Shown here: positions 12,230 through 25,530 of the stretch, piece after piece
How positions within the stretch are numbered: position 1 is the first letter of the stretch
How the letters are laid out: the number at the start of each line of letters is the position of its first letter
Source: Styela clava
Taxonomy: Eukaryota > Chordata > Ascidiacea > Stolidobranchia > Styelidae
Direction: 5' to 3'
DNA: 64,000 nucleotides
Assembly (NCBI RefSeq): GCF_964204865.1
Contig: NC_135261.1
Location: forward strand, 7,750,001-7,814,000
Program-made: the position numbers and the translations under genes
Notes under the pieces: generated by a model
Told to the model about the DNA's origin: nothing
Seen by the model: only the letters and a program-made list of their open reading frames with translations
Databases searched by the model: none

Positions 12230-12424
12230 GATATCGATTACGAGTACCGCCAAAATGAATGGCGACCCCATGTGCTATATTCGAATCGCGCGCCAATTTC
12301 ATCGCGTTATGGCGTGTTTCGTTGAATGCCAATGATGGCCTTACCATGGTAGATGGTTGTAAAACCGCGTACAACGGCTGCCGGCGGATTATAACGTTGG
12401 CCCAACGTAGTTGTGCTATCTGGG
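12230..12424. repeat. MITE-like end, inverted partner of 7179
   Basis: Ends in CCCAACGTAGTTGTGCTATC followed by TGGG (12401-12424), the inverse of the terminus at 7179. The inner sequence is GC-richer than the flanks and is not the mirror of the 7179 inner sequence, so the two may be ends of different elements or of one 5.2-kb composite. Confidence 0.55.
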
Positions 12425-12575
12425 ACCCTATTCGCAAATTGGGTTTAGCAGTAAATATATACTCACACTCTAAATAGTTTATAAGGTATACATAACTATG
12501 TATAGGTAAGAATATTATTATATATACAGGCAAATACAAAGTACAATTTCTGTATCCAACCTACTTTGTCTAGAG

Positions 12576-12882
12576 CAGTGGTTCTCAACCTTTTTTCTTC
12601 CGTGGCCCATTTTTGTTGCCTAAAAATTCCTGTTGCCCATTAACTTTTCATTGCAAGGGGAAAACTACAGGAAAAATCAAGATCTTTCTGCGAAAATGGC
12701 CACCGAAACGTTTATAATTAGAATGAGAATTACCTCTCAATAGCAGAAACATCATCGTCATTGATTTCAGCTACAATCAAACTTACCTATTGTGGCATAA
12801 ATAAAACTAGCAACTTTCAACAGTTCTGTGGCCAACCTCAAAATCTTACTGTGGGCCATGGCCCACTGGTTAAGAAACAGTG
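12576..12882. mobile_element. Non-autonomous hAT-like element
   Basis: A 307-bp insert beginning CAGTGGTTCTCAACC and ending AAGAAACAGTG. It is flanked by GTCTAGAG on the left and GTCTAGCT on the right, an imperfect 8-bp target duplication. It contains GTGGCCCATTTTTGTTGCC on the left and an inverted GGGCCATGGCCCACTGG on the right. CAGTGG ends plus an 8-bp duplication are typical of the hAT superfamily. No transposase frame. Confidence 0.75.
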
Positions 12883-15800
12883 GTCTAGCTAGTGAGTTTT
12901 GTGCCAGTGCAGTGAGCCTATTTTTAAGTTTGAACAAAACACTTCGATAGGGGGACAGTGGTTTAAAGTCGTATTTCACGCGCTGAGCAGTGTGCTTGTT
13001 TTTAAAATTATTTAGCCTACCATCAAAAAATATTAACAGTATTTGATTTCTGTACAACTGCATATTACATTGTCACATAAGTTCAAATGACGTTGTTACT
13101 TTGACTTGGAGAAATTCGCGGAAACTCTTACGGACAGGGAAGGGTACATAGCTTCACGTGTGCAGTTGGCATTAAAGAAAAATGGTGGCATGCGATTGGT
13201 TTCTATTGTACCGCAATGCGGGGATTTTTCGCCAAAAACTTAATTCGGGTAAAGTTCATAGCTGTTTCTCCAACTGTGATGACTTTAACTGCTTCAAGTC
13301 TTGCGCCATTCACCCTTTTCTAGCAATTCCGCACTACAATTATTCTATTATCGATCGCCATGGCACACAGCGTTGAGCGAATATTCTAAATATTATATAT
13401 CACAAGGTATTTTAATAACCAGTATCACTCGACAATAAATGACTCTCACGAAAGTTTCAATTTTTGGGATATATATGTATGGTTACTATAATTCTTTGAA
13501 GTATTGGGTGTGGATTGATCTAATAATAGCAGTAACTTTGCGATAAAGTATGCAACAACACGGTCCCCATTTTCCGAATTTCGTTCATCCATTTTAATAA
13601 CGTGGTCGCGAGATGTCGCTTGAGTTCTACTACTGGCAGCATAACCGAGACTAATTTTATGAATAATAAAATATGAGTAATTACTACATTCATTTAACAT
13701 TTTTTCTATCCTTATAGCATTACACATCGTAGAGAACATAAGACAAACTTCCCAATTCGGATTTATTATTCGAAATGAAACGCATCGAATAATAAAAAAA
13801 TGTGACGTCGCATATGAACACGTTATGGACGGTCCCAATCGCTATTTGAAGGCATTCTCCATGAAGAGCTATTTAGATTCATCCTAGACAGTCGGTTTGA
13901 TTTTTTCGGCAGCTACACAAGATGTGTATGCTACAGCCAAACATGATCACTTGTTTACTTTTTTGAAAATTATTGTATTATTTAGTGCTAGCCTATATGG
14001 CGAAGCGTAGGAAATGGTTCTCGGGTTCGATCACAGAAACATAATATGTAAATGCCGAACTCTGGGGAATGGTTCGTTTTTTTGTATCCGATTAAAAATG
14101 GCGCAGTTTGATTTTCGCTTTGTGGTCGGCAAGACTGCGTCACTTTATTCTCCGTAAATACGATTTCAGAAACTTAAATTAAATGAGATTATTGATTCTC
14201 AAATAAACAAATCTGTGTGGATATGTGCATTGATTTAATATTTCAAAACATTCATATTTATAAATAAATTAGCTTTGGTAATACGGCTTGACAATGGACA
14301 ACACGAAATGTAAACCTGTATTCACAGATCTAGAAATACGACACGACGACAAGGATTGGGTAACAATGACCCGTCAATACAACGTCATAAACAAACAGAA
14401 GAGACAAATAAACACACTTAATTAATCTCCGCTTTACTAATTGCCATTTTACTATAATCCAAAAGTGACAGAATGCGACTACCGGCTTTCAAATAGCGTA
14501 AATTGATCGAGAGGCGTGATGTGCCCTTCGGCCTCGAAACGCGGACGGATACTCGTAACTTTTGCGTAAAAAAATTTCCAATATGCGAATGCATGTATGA
14601 AAGATGTTATTTAACAGTTGGCATCGCTTTTATCCTTGATATACTCATGGTTCGAGCGTAGTCGGTGTTTGGTAATTTAAATAGAAGTTTTGAGATTAAT
14701 AAAACCACCAATTTGTCACACTTCAGTCGTAAAAATTATGTACCATATTGTTGTGTTACGGATAGTTTGAGTTAGTGTTCCCAGGTGGTCGGTTTTTTGA
14801 AATTTGCAACATGTGTGTATTAGAATGTATTAGCACAAACGGATCACCATCTTGGAGTTATTTGTGATAAGTTCCGTACAATGAGATAAGGGTATTGTGT
14901 CCTAATATCAAACTTTCTATGAGAGATTACTAACAAAATAGGTTAAACGTATATTGAAAGTAGAAAGAACAAAAGCGAAGTGTATTTACCTTTTTCAAAA
15001 TTCATAAAGCGTACTGGGGCAGCTACATTGGATATCGTTCATTTACTGTATGGCATTCAGGATATTTTACTCAAATAAAATTTCATTACCATTCTTGAGT
15101 CCACATCCATGTGATGTTATCGTCGAAAGCTAATCCTTCACAATAATTATTTGTGTGTTTTACGCAATCCGGTAATCAGCAATCAGTCTATATCGCAAGG
15201 TTGTCAATTGGTATTAATTACAAGTTAAGACCGTTCAATCAAAGAGGCCAGTTTACAACTTATCAATTAAATTTAGCTGGTGCAACCTGGTCCGTAATCG
15301 AGGATTTTGATTGACAATGTGACTAAATTGAACTACTGAGCGTAATTTTGCTTTAGAAAACATTGAAAATAACATACTTTGCGGCATTTTTTTCTAGTTT
15401 TGAGTTGTTTTTTCTAAGCCAGTCAGCTTTTTTGAATAATGTTAGTCATATTTTTGTAATTATATTTCACCATCATATTTTTCCAGAAATATTAAGTTAA
15501 CCGGAAACCATACTGCAGGTCAAATTTTTCTTCTACATCTGTGTTTTCAGTTGAACGTCATAATATTTTTTATTATCGAATAGCAATAGACTAATAATGT
15601 GCGCGAATTAAAAGCTATTTATTTATTAATATTATTAGAGAATTTCAGACAGTTTTGATAATACAATTCTCACAAGTCGCACACTATATTGATTTTTTAT
15701 ATCCATACATGGTATATTACATGGAGTACGTACATATGGGATTAGTTAAGCGATAGTATCACAGGCAAAATATTCGACATCGTTTTAAAGATGAGTGTGT

Positions 15801-18800
15801 ATTAGGTGCCTAGATGTGATATCCTTTCAAATAATAGCAATTTTGAACAAGAAAAACATTTTACATTTTGACAGTATTCCAGATTTTTTATCAAGTTGAA
15901 TGTTTGTTGTATCAACGCAATAAATAATAATTTATGAATACGTTATTATTATCATTTCAAAGCGGTTTATTCTATCCAATTACTTGTAACGTAAAATGCA
16001 TTCTGAAATCACGGGACAGACAAGCTGTGATTACTTGCCCTGCGTTTCTCCCCTTTTGAACCATCGTAGTCATACATACATACTAAAAATATTACTAGAT
16101 TGAACGATTAGTCATACTTCTATGATTTCCACTTTTTTATCATAAACTTTATGAATCATAATTTATTTATTATCAATTGTTGAAAATTGTTGTTTCTTTC
16201 CATATTCTTGTATTATACTAAAGCGTTACTTTCGTGAAAACATTCACCACCTCTACATGATTTTTAGTTCACAATCCGTCAGTCTGGCTATGTTGGGACG
16301 TTGCAAATTTTAGGTCATGCGTCTTTGTCGAGAGCAGTATATATTTGTATATAATTATATATCTTTATGATCATTTGAAACACTTATTTACAGAATATAC
16401 TCTGTGGCAAAAAAGAGTTGTCCCAAATATTTGTTAAGTAATGAGCTGTATATAATGGACACGGAAAGAACGAAGGAGAGTGTGTGTGTGAGAAAAAGAG
16501 AGAGAGTGATATGAGATATAAAACCACGCCAGCAACAGCATGCACAATTGTTGGATTCATTTACCAATAAATATCATGACAGTTGCCTTGTTATATTGTA
16601 GTTTTTCTTGATATTCTCCATGGTGATTTATAATTAGTTCTTGCAGTGGTGTAGTCACTGCGGTTTATGTAGTAAATCTGCATGAACTTGCTAAAATTCG
16701 ATTTACTTTCATTTGTTTCTGGCAGCGTAAACGCGTTCGCGAAATAACAGCAGAGTAATTGGATTTTCGTTGCCTAATCTATATATACACACCCACTCTT
16801 TGGAGCGCGGTAATGCATAGCTGCATAAATTCCCTGACTTTTGCTAGTGTACATTACGTTCTTGAATTTGGTGATTTCATTGAGTAGTTCTGCAGTCTAA
16901 ACTACTCAATAATCGAATAAATTAAAATAATACTGGGTACTTGGTTGCGTATAGAAACCCTATATCACAGAATGTAACTACTGAAGTAACATTCGACATG
17001 TATTTTCGTTCATTCGCATTAATTAATCTCCTCCTGAACATGTTCACAGAGTTCAATTCCGCGGATTATGATATTATATTGAAATTTCTACTGCGACAGG
17101 ACATTATTGGTTTCCAACATTGCTCAGTCTCATGATTGGGAATGTTACAGGTTTGAGGCAAAAGAATATTTTAGTAATCTTCGAACGTATGAAGAAAGTG
17201 TTCGTTAAATTTAGAAACTTAGATTAATTTCACAGACAGTGATTTATATTCACTATTTTGTTGCGTTTGTTGAATTAATTAGAAAAACTGTTTCTTATAC
17301 TATATTAGTTATAGCACACAAACTATGGTGAATCTTGATACTCATTTTTCGTAAGTGGCTATGTTCTAGTATAGCAAATCACCATATTAATTAATATCTA
17401 GGTGGAGCTTAAGGTCTGTTTTCAGACATTTATCACGATTAGGATTTGATAATCAATTAACATGGCTAATTATGGATCATTTTCTTAATTATAATAACTT
17501 CATATCATGCCAGTCTGCGAGATTCTAGTGCGATGAACATATCTATCGGATATCTGGAATACGCCACGAGCGAACAGTGCGTAGTCAACTAATTTACTCG
17601 ATGCTGTTTGTATTTGAGAAGATAATTAAAACTTTCGTTGATAGCAATTAGCACCTTTGCTATCGTGATATGTAATTAACCTAAATGTGGATTTGGTTTC
17701 CTGAGAGAAATAAGTTGAACGTTCGGTCTTGTAAAAACTTGCAGATAGTTTTTTATTTGCAGTTTAATTTGTGTCTAAATTTCACTATTAAAAAGCGTGG
17801 TATTTTTGAGTTCTGTATGCTAGTAATCGCCGATAATAATTGCAAATGCAAGCAAGATACACACTTATATATATATACACTTTGAGTATATATATATAAG
17901 TTTCGTTATTTTACAACAATCTGCAACAGTATTGATTTGTAATTATGTATGATAGGTACTTAGTGAGTAATGATCATTCTCAGCCCAATAAATCCTCAGA
18001 TCCAGTTTGGGAAGACGAAGATAAATACCGGATGTAATCGCAGTAGATTAGTTACAAGAAATATAAATAGAAAAATTCGAAATAGGTGAGAAGTAAGCAA
18101 GATAGTAATTGGCAAATAAACAGCGACAGAAAAAAGTCTAACGTATGTAGTTTTTATAGAAGTGTTGACGCATGTTTTGCTCATTCTAGTGTTTTTGTGA
18201 TGAGAAAAGATTTTCAGAAAATTTTCCGCATAATTATGCGGGCTTTATTTCAAGAGGCGTTTACATTTGCAGATCGCCCACAGCAGAATTCAATTACTGT
18301 AAGCAGACCGCATATCAACAAAACCAATTTCTGAGCTTATCAATGCAAACAAACAGTTATCAACAACAGCGATTTTGGTTCGCAAAACGTGAAATAAGAT
18401 TTATGGTTTTCAATTAAAATGCGGGAAACACCTAGAATGAAACTTTAGTCATGCCTACATTGAAAGATCTAACTTGGTGTACTGACAAGGCCACAATGCC
18501 ATGTGTTTATACTGCGTCGGTATAAATTATTTGTAGCGTATTGATTTCTTGCCACTGGTTGTGAGTTGATCCAATGACATTAAACAACATGATAGGCAAC
18601 TCTGACGTCACTCTATAAGACTACACGCGAAAGATTGTATTTCATGATACGCTCCAATGCACATATTTCTCGTCGCCTTTCGCGACGGTTTTCCGATTGC
18701 TTTTGCTACTCGGCGTCTTCTTTACGTGTAGTACCTGCCTTTTTGCGCCTGTAACGAAAGAAAATAATCTCTATATCTGAGAAGTTTTGCTCATTTGGAA

Positions 18801-19883
18801 AGCTGGAATGGCAGACAAGCTGTAAAGAGTAATTCTGAACATCATAGACGTTTTTTTTTATCAGAGAATATTACAAACGCGATAGCGTAAAGATTTGTGT
18901 GAAACATTTTGCAGATAATGACAAAGTTCAAAGTTAGTAATTTTAATGTTTGCGCTTAAACATTGAAATTTCATTTAAAGAGGTTTTGTCATACAAAACA
19001 GCAAAACTGTTTTTACTTCTCTTAAAGGTGCTGTGATACAATTTCATAACACAAAGTTTGCACCTATCGAACTTGTTTTAGTAGGTGGATTTATTAGACA
19101 TATTACATATTCAGTTAATCGTAGGTAACATTACTGGTACATAATGCCTCGTAGATAGGTTTGTGTCTAAATTTAGGAATTTAGCTCATAGCCCGCTAAT
19201 TAATATTATCTTCTATGCAGGAGATTGCAGGGCTGATTCAACTTGCAGCCTTACCAATCACCTGACGATGCTCATTTAGTTTGTCTCGAGCAAGTCTTCT
19301 TGAAAGACTTGTGTGAATGGAAACTACCTATATGTTGTGCCTTCCTCCGATTTTAGAAGACAAATTCAATCTGAGGAATTTTGCATATAATTCTCATTGA
19401 TTGTTGGCTGTTTATAATTCCTATTAAATGTGAATTCTGATTATATCAAAAAGTTAAACATTTTTTACGTAATTTACGGGCACTTTTTTCTTGTCAATAC
19501 TCCAAGCTGAGGTAATAAGCAAGACAATACATTCATGTAATCTGCAAGCAAAATATACACACTAATTAAAAGTTTGACACATTGAGATAATACATCATGA
19601 CAGAAAATACAAAGATACAGTATGTATGACCATCACATGGTAATTAAAATTAAAAAAAAATTAATAGAGGCTGTGGAGTATGGAAAGTTCAAGACAAAGA
19701 AAAGAACAAAAGTTCATAGCTCATGAACTCTCAATTCTGCCTCCATTGCTTTGTGAAGGCCAATATATTCCGAGTGGCTGAATTGGTTTACCTTTATGAT
19801 AGCAACGGTTTTGTATTTAATATAGCGAGATTTTTTTTCAATTTAATTGAAGTGATATTATTTCCCAAAGCAATGCTTGAATC
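12883..19883. other. Seven kilobases without a supported gene
   Basis: AT-rich with scattered short frames. A GC-richer patch at 18600-18760 has a good minus-strand 3' splice site (pyrimidines then TTACAG) before 18748, with short open frames after it; this is too little to call an exon. Short TA microsatellites sit near 17860-17900 and a purine/GT-rich tract near 16470-16515. Confidence 0.5.
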
Positions 19884-19896
19884 GTCTAGAATAGAT

Positions 19897-21045
19897 CAGT
19901 GGTGTCAAACTCATGGGTTTCGAGAGCCGCATTGCATGTTGGAAATTGTAAAAAGGGCCGCAAACAGTTTTTGATAATGTATACTCGAGAGATATTTTTC
20001 AGATAGTTTTAGTTTGTGACATATATTGTGATGCAACTAATCAGTTGGATTAAGTTTCATTATTTTCTTTAATTTCAAATGCAATTACATATTAATATTT
20101 GCATTCCACTATTATTGCAAGTTACTGTATAAAATTACATGTACAACCATCAAAATCATTTTTGAACAAGCCTTGGTTAAGGAACGAATAATATATACAC
20201 TAAAAATGACTTAATCTAAATATATGAACCTAAAATTAACAAAAATACTACAGTATAAACTCAATGTTTTTTAATTACATTTGTCCTGACGTTTGGCATC
20301 TTCTTTGTGTCACCAGCATACCAAGGCCAGGCTGAAATGATTTTATAGTACCAACTCTAACTAACGAGGTCACATGATCATGGGTTAATCTGTATCTTTG
20401 CAAAAGTTTAATTAATTCCAGTAATGCAAAAAAGTTACTTTTATCATTTCATGTATAGATCAGTAAAAAAACAAATGACAGATTTTTTCGACAAGACATT
20501 TCACGCTACATTGCATGGCATAGGATTGCTTGAATTATTATTGATATTGATTTTTAGTAACTAAGTCGTTGTATATTTATATTAATATACAAACACATGA
20601 AAATTTTCTGTTCGGAGTTGGTCTTCGAATTTGTCATATTGACTGCTGAGCTTATTGTGTTTTTCATTGTACTGATGGAAATATGACAAATTAAACAATG
20701 TTCTTCAGAATTTTGTGAAATGCAGAAATATTGCAACTCCCATTTTCTTCGAAAATGCCACCTTCTTCGTGTACTTTAATTTAATCACTCAAGTGTTTTA
20801 TTCAGTATTCTTTTGCTAGCTTGATGTGTATTCTTAATTGAGTCAAAATGTGAACAAAAAAAAATTAACTTTCTAAAACTACTTTCAGTAAATTGTTTTC
20901 TGTGTGAATATTCAATTTCACTTTAAAAGGTTTGAAAAATCTTTTACATTTAAATAAAAAAAATTCCAAAATACTATTACAATTATTGTTAAGCGTTCGA
21001 GGGCCGCACTGGAAGTTCTCTGGGGCCGCGAGTTTGACATCCCTG
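19897..21045. mobile_element. Non-autonomous hAT-like element, about 1.15 kb
   Basis: Left end CAGTGGTGTCAAACTC, right end GAGTTTGACATCCCTG, an inverted pair differing at two positions. GTCTAGAT follows the right end directly; GTCTAGAA lies five bases outside the left end, so the target duplication is recognisable but offset. Inner flanks contain GAGAGCCGCATTGCATG and GGGGCCGCGAG. The interior is AT-rich with no transposase-like frame. Confidence 0.65.
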
Positions 21046-24000
21046 GTCTAGATTGAAGTTGTCCAAAATATATAACATTATTTTATCATGAATCATGATT
21101 ATACCCTTTTCTGAATTTCTTCTATAGTACTACCAAAATTTGATGAACCAAATATAACACAGGTGTAGTCAGTGAACCGTAATCCTCATTTTTCAAAGCT
21201 GTTTTAAGTATGTCTGGCATATTTTGTGCCTTTTTACAAAGAAGACCGCTTATGCAGTCTTACGCTTTGGAATTTTTAGTTATTTCCCTCAAGCCCTGCA
21301 GGATGTAGGGGCCATACACAACTTTACCGGAGGGTCAAATGTCTTTGCATTCCTCCATAGGTTGTTCTTCTATTGCAAACATTTATGGAGTATTCTAATC
21401 ATATTCCTTGGAATCAAACTGTCACTGATATGTCGCCAGACTTCTGATATCGCCCCTTCAGCTACAGTTGTCCTGTGAATAAATAATAGGAAATTGAGGT
21501 TAGACGAATAGTTGAAAGTTTTGTTTTATGTCGGCCTAATTTCTTGATTGATATACTCACTATTATTGCTATTGCCTCTTGTGCTGCAGGAGTCTCACAA
21601 TGCTTAGACAGGTCTGTTCACAACTTTCACATCTGTAGGAGAGGAGATGTATTAATTTTCGTTAAGAATAAATAAAGCAGTCTATATGATTCAGAATGGA
21701 AAAGCTAATAAATCCAATATCTTATGTTTTTTGTAAAAAATGTTTTACTGAATTTGGTATATAAACCAACTAATGAAGGGGTTTAGTCAGAAAATTATAA
21801 GCATTCGTGGCTCCAAATACCTGAGAGATCAGACTATACAATATAGACCGGTATGAGTGAAATTTTAGGTGAACTTGTTAACCCGTTGATCCAATACGCA
21901 AATAAAAGTGAATGAGCAATAGTATGTTACAGCAATAAGTATATATCCTCACTGATTAAAAAAATCTAAATGGAGGTGCACGAACTATTTGAAACCATAA
22001 GGGGTAAGTAAATATGCAATTTCGGCAAATGGGCAACTACGTACCGTACTGAATTAATAACTTCGTAGTATTTGACAAAAGCTGGCTTTTCCGCATGTAC
22101 TTAACAGTGCGATGCCCGGGTGTGATATACAACAATAGTATTAACCTTACTTTTTTCCGATTTATTTTTACCTTCAATTTTCCACATATCATTAAAAACC
22201 ACAACAATTGTCGAAGCAGGCTCGAACACCATTCGTGCTATGCCTTGAAAGCAACACACATCCGCTCGGTTTCGTCTCGTCAAGTATGTGCATTGGAGCG
22301 TGCTATCGAATACGATCTTCGGCCAAAAATGCCGGAGTTGCGCATCATGTTGTTTAATGTCATTGGTTGATCGGATTACGATTACAAATAAGTTGTAAAG
22401 CCTTCTGTAGATTATCATCTCTTTTTATTGCGTCTGGCAGAAGTGTGGAAATCGATTACTGAACTAATAATGTTATTTAGATTTACAAAGCTGACTTAAG
22501 ATTTTAATACACGACGGTAATTCATGTTATACTTAAATAATGCAACGTCTATGACGCAGCGTTGTCAGTTTTGGGCAGTTCTTTGGAATATTGATTTCGG
22601 CTATGAATAGGAGGTTATTTCAATCTATATTACCAATTTTTATCTTTGATCGATCAAACCTAAAAACACCAAAATCGAGCTTCTATCTGTGAACTTCGCA
22701 ATTGCTTCCCCTCCGATAAAACATGAAAAAAAAGTTCATCTACTCAGTGCTCTAGTGTCGTGACATGCATTAAAACAGCGAATTACCATCGTTGTGTTAA
22801 ATTTTCTCTGCAATCAAAATACTCCTTCCTTATTGCTGATATGGTAATTTTATATTCATGTGTGCAGACCGTTAAATCTACATTCGTTCCGTGTCGTTTA
22901 ACCCAAAACGTTTCAATCAAAAGCTAAATTTAATGTGTTTCGGAAGTTACTGCTTTTCAATATTCTTCCGACTAAAAGTGATGTGCTCATCATAAACATG
23001 GTCATAGGTGTCGAATAATATCTATGACTCGATATCCAGTCCGCGATACAAATATTTTTAGAACTATGACACTTTACAAACGGCGTAATACTGTGCAACT
23101 CCAATTTTTTTTTTACATTTCAATGAAGTCCGTACCGTATAATAACATTTGCGACCTAATATTACCACAGTGTTCACATTACTTTCCGGTCGTTCAACCG
23201 TGTGGTTTTCGTGTGTGTTTCATTCAGGCTAAGACTTGAAAATAGACCAGCCTTAAAATATTAAGTATTTGAGTATATCATAATCTAACATCTGAAATAA
23301 ATCAGGAAATGCGTGTACTATTTTACTCTATTTTGTTAGTTTTCGAGATTTTAATTCCTTGAGTCAATTACGATTTTTGTTTTTGGAACGGAAAAGAAAA
23401 ATATCTGTGTATAAACTCTGAGTAGAAGCTGTTCACTTTGAGACCTCCATTGAGAGAATCGTATTATCAAATGTACATCATTATATTTTTGAATAAAAAA
23501 ATCGAGGGATTTGTAGTTTTAACTCGGAGACGACACCAAATCATGAATGGATAGAAATGTTGTAAAACCTTTATGTTTGTGCATGTAACTTGAAAATTCA
23601 CACAGAACGGTTGGTTATCAAGTCGATATAATTTTGGGATGTACTGCGTGTATTGTCATCGGTGGCGGAATACGCAGCTCAGAAAAAGACAAATCTCTTT
23701 GATAGTTCAGATAGGAAATACAACACTATAAGAGTTAAGCGTTTTTGTAATGGCTTTCGAATAAAACGATAAAGGCATTGGGGAACATCTATCAAAGTAC
23801 TGAAAGAGTAAAGCGGGTCCATGTTGGGCATTGTTGTTGCCCATATTCTGAAATAAAAGCCCAAAATAAAAAATATCTTATTTGAGTTCCCAAAAAATAC
23901 TTAGTATTATAGGAGAAATTCATTCAATCTAAAAGCGGCCTAAGAATGATTGTCTTGAAAATGTTTGTTTCGGAATTCATACTCAAGTTTGGACAATGAC

Positions 24001-25530
24001 AAATAAATTGCTTTGAGTAGCAATAGGACCACAGTTTTCTGTTTCGAGATCTATGTAGCATAAAAACACGCGCTGCTGAAGAACGTTAACTACCACCTTG
24101 GAGAATGATTCCTACTTGAGCTGTTGCGATTTACGTGGCCATATTGGTTCGGATTTTTAGTATTTCACATTCAGCTTAAGCGGTACCACAGATAAACACA
24201 GGACTCTTTTAAGACAATTTTTACTGCTTACAAGTGCGTAAAATTATTTTTTTTTTACAGTAAATAAATTATTTTATCTGTTACAAACGCGCAGATAAGA
24301 TACAATACAATCAATTTATGTGAAGGATAACTGTGCTTCAGCTTCTATAGAGAACGAACTTATAATATTATGTTATTATATTTGTTATGTTATAAATGTT
24401 GAATCTTCTAACAGTAGGCATACGTGCGACCGTTGTTTGTTGTTTTGAATGTTTGAAAGATAAAATGACGAAATTGTCGTTTGGAATCTGTCGTCATGTT
24501 CATTTAAGTGAAATGAGCTTGACCATGATCAGATGTTTATTCTGGTATTACGCGAATATATAAAAGTAGCTTTCATGCACTATTTCGGATTTTAATTCAT
24601 TGTTAGGAAGTGAGAATTAGTTAACTAAGTTTATATAAGTCATCTCAGATTAATTTTTGTAACAATTTGTTCATGCATTAGGCTAGTCGTTACGATACTC
24701 TTACTCGTTAAAGTCATTCTAGTTCCGCGTCGGGTGGGATTTTTCCAATACTGAGGACGACATATTTTTCGCAGGAGTGCCTGCGTAATTGTGTGGAATT
24801 GAGCTATCCCTTTTGCAGTGTCCAGTGGTATACATTACCAATTACCCCGTTGTATCAAAACAACAACAACAATTACCTTCTTGCCACTGCGCCCCGTTAC
24901 GAGAGAATGTCTGAAGGTCGACGATTCACCGGCCCAAACTATGCATAAAATATAAAAGCTTTCACGTATCGTGCAGTTGCTTCGGTCACGGTGGCGCATG
25001 CAGGTTAAGAGTCCAAACCTTAAATTTTCGCTGTGGAAACTCTATCTGTATGTTTCCAAAAAAACTTTCAAAGGAATTAAAGCAAGAAAATGTGAGTTTG
25101 AAACAATCCATTGAGATTACCTGAATTATTTTTTTGAGGGGCTGGACCAGGATGATTAGCCGTAACACTTCTTCTTATTTTGACGTGTTAACTTGTAACA
25201 CATCTTCAATTTTCTTTTTTTTATTTTGGTTATTATTTCTTATTTGTATTCATTTGATAAATACCGTTTTGCCCCCTGGCGCGGGAGCCCAAGGTTACTG
25301 ACGAATGTGACTCTTTTTGAACTAAAAGTACATGAATACAAAAACAGTGCAAGAGTTCATGCTGATTTTCTTTTGAGCTTCAAAACCAAACCGTCGACCT
25401 TCGCGTGCAGTTCAAACATATAATTTATAATTTAATTTTCAAATCATTGATTTCTTTAATCCTACAGAGTGTACTTACATGCATAATAAAAAATTCTCTG
25501 TTCTTTTAGATTGTAATAAATAAATAAATA
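21046..25530. other. Gene-free stretch upstream of the GPCR
   Basis: No gene, RNA or complete element supported. A slightly GC-richer patch lies near 24720-25010. The proximal promoter of the GPCR presumably falls at the right edge; a 3' splice site (TTCTTTTAG, ending 25509) sits 21 bases before its ATG. Confidence 0.45.

Noticed and set aside
13446-13838. 130-codon minus-strand frame
   Set aside because: Composition is mostly that of random AT-rich translation; one stretch beginning MDERNSENGD looks better but lacks splice or conservation support.
14010-14050. GGTTCTCGGGTTCGATC, resembling a tRNA B box
   Set aside because: No A box or cloverleaf can be drawn upstream, so neither a tRNA nor a SINE is supported.
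18660-18748. Minus-strand acceptor followed by short open frames
   Set aside because: Two frames stay open only 14-36 codons, and no donor or partner exon was found.
19723-19974. 83-codon plus-strand frame
   Set aside because: Runs into the hAT-like element and shows no protein signature.
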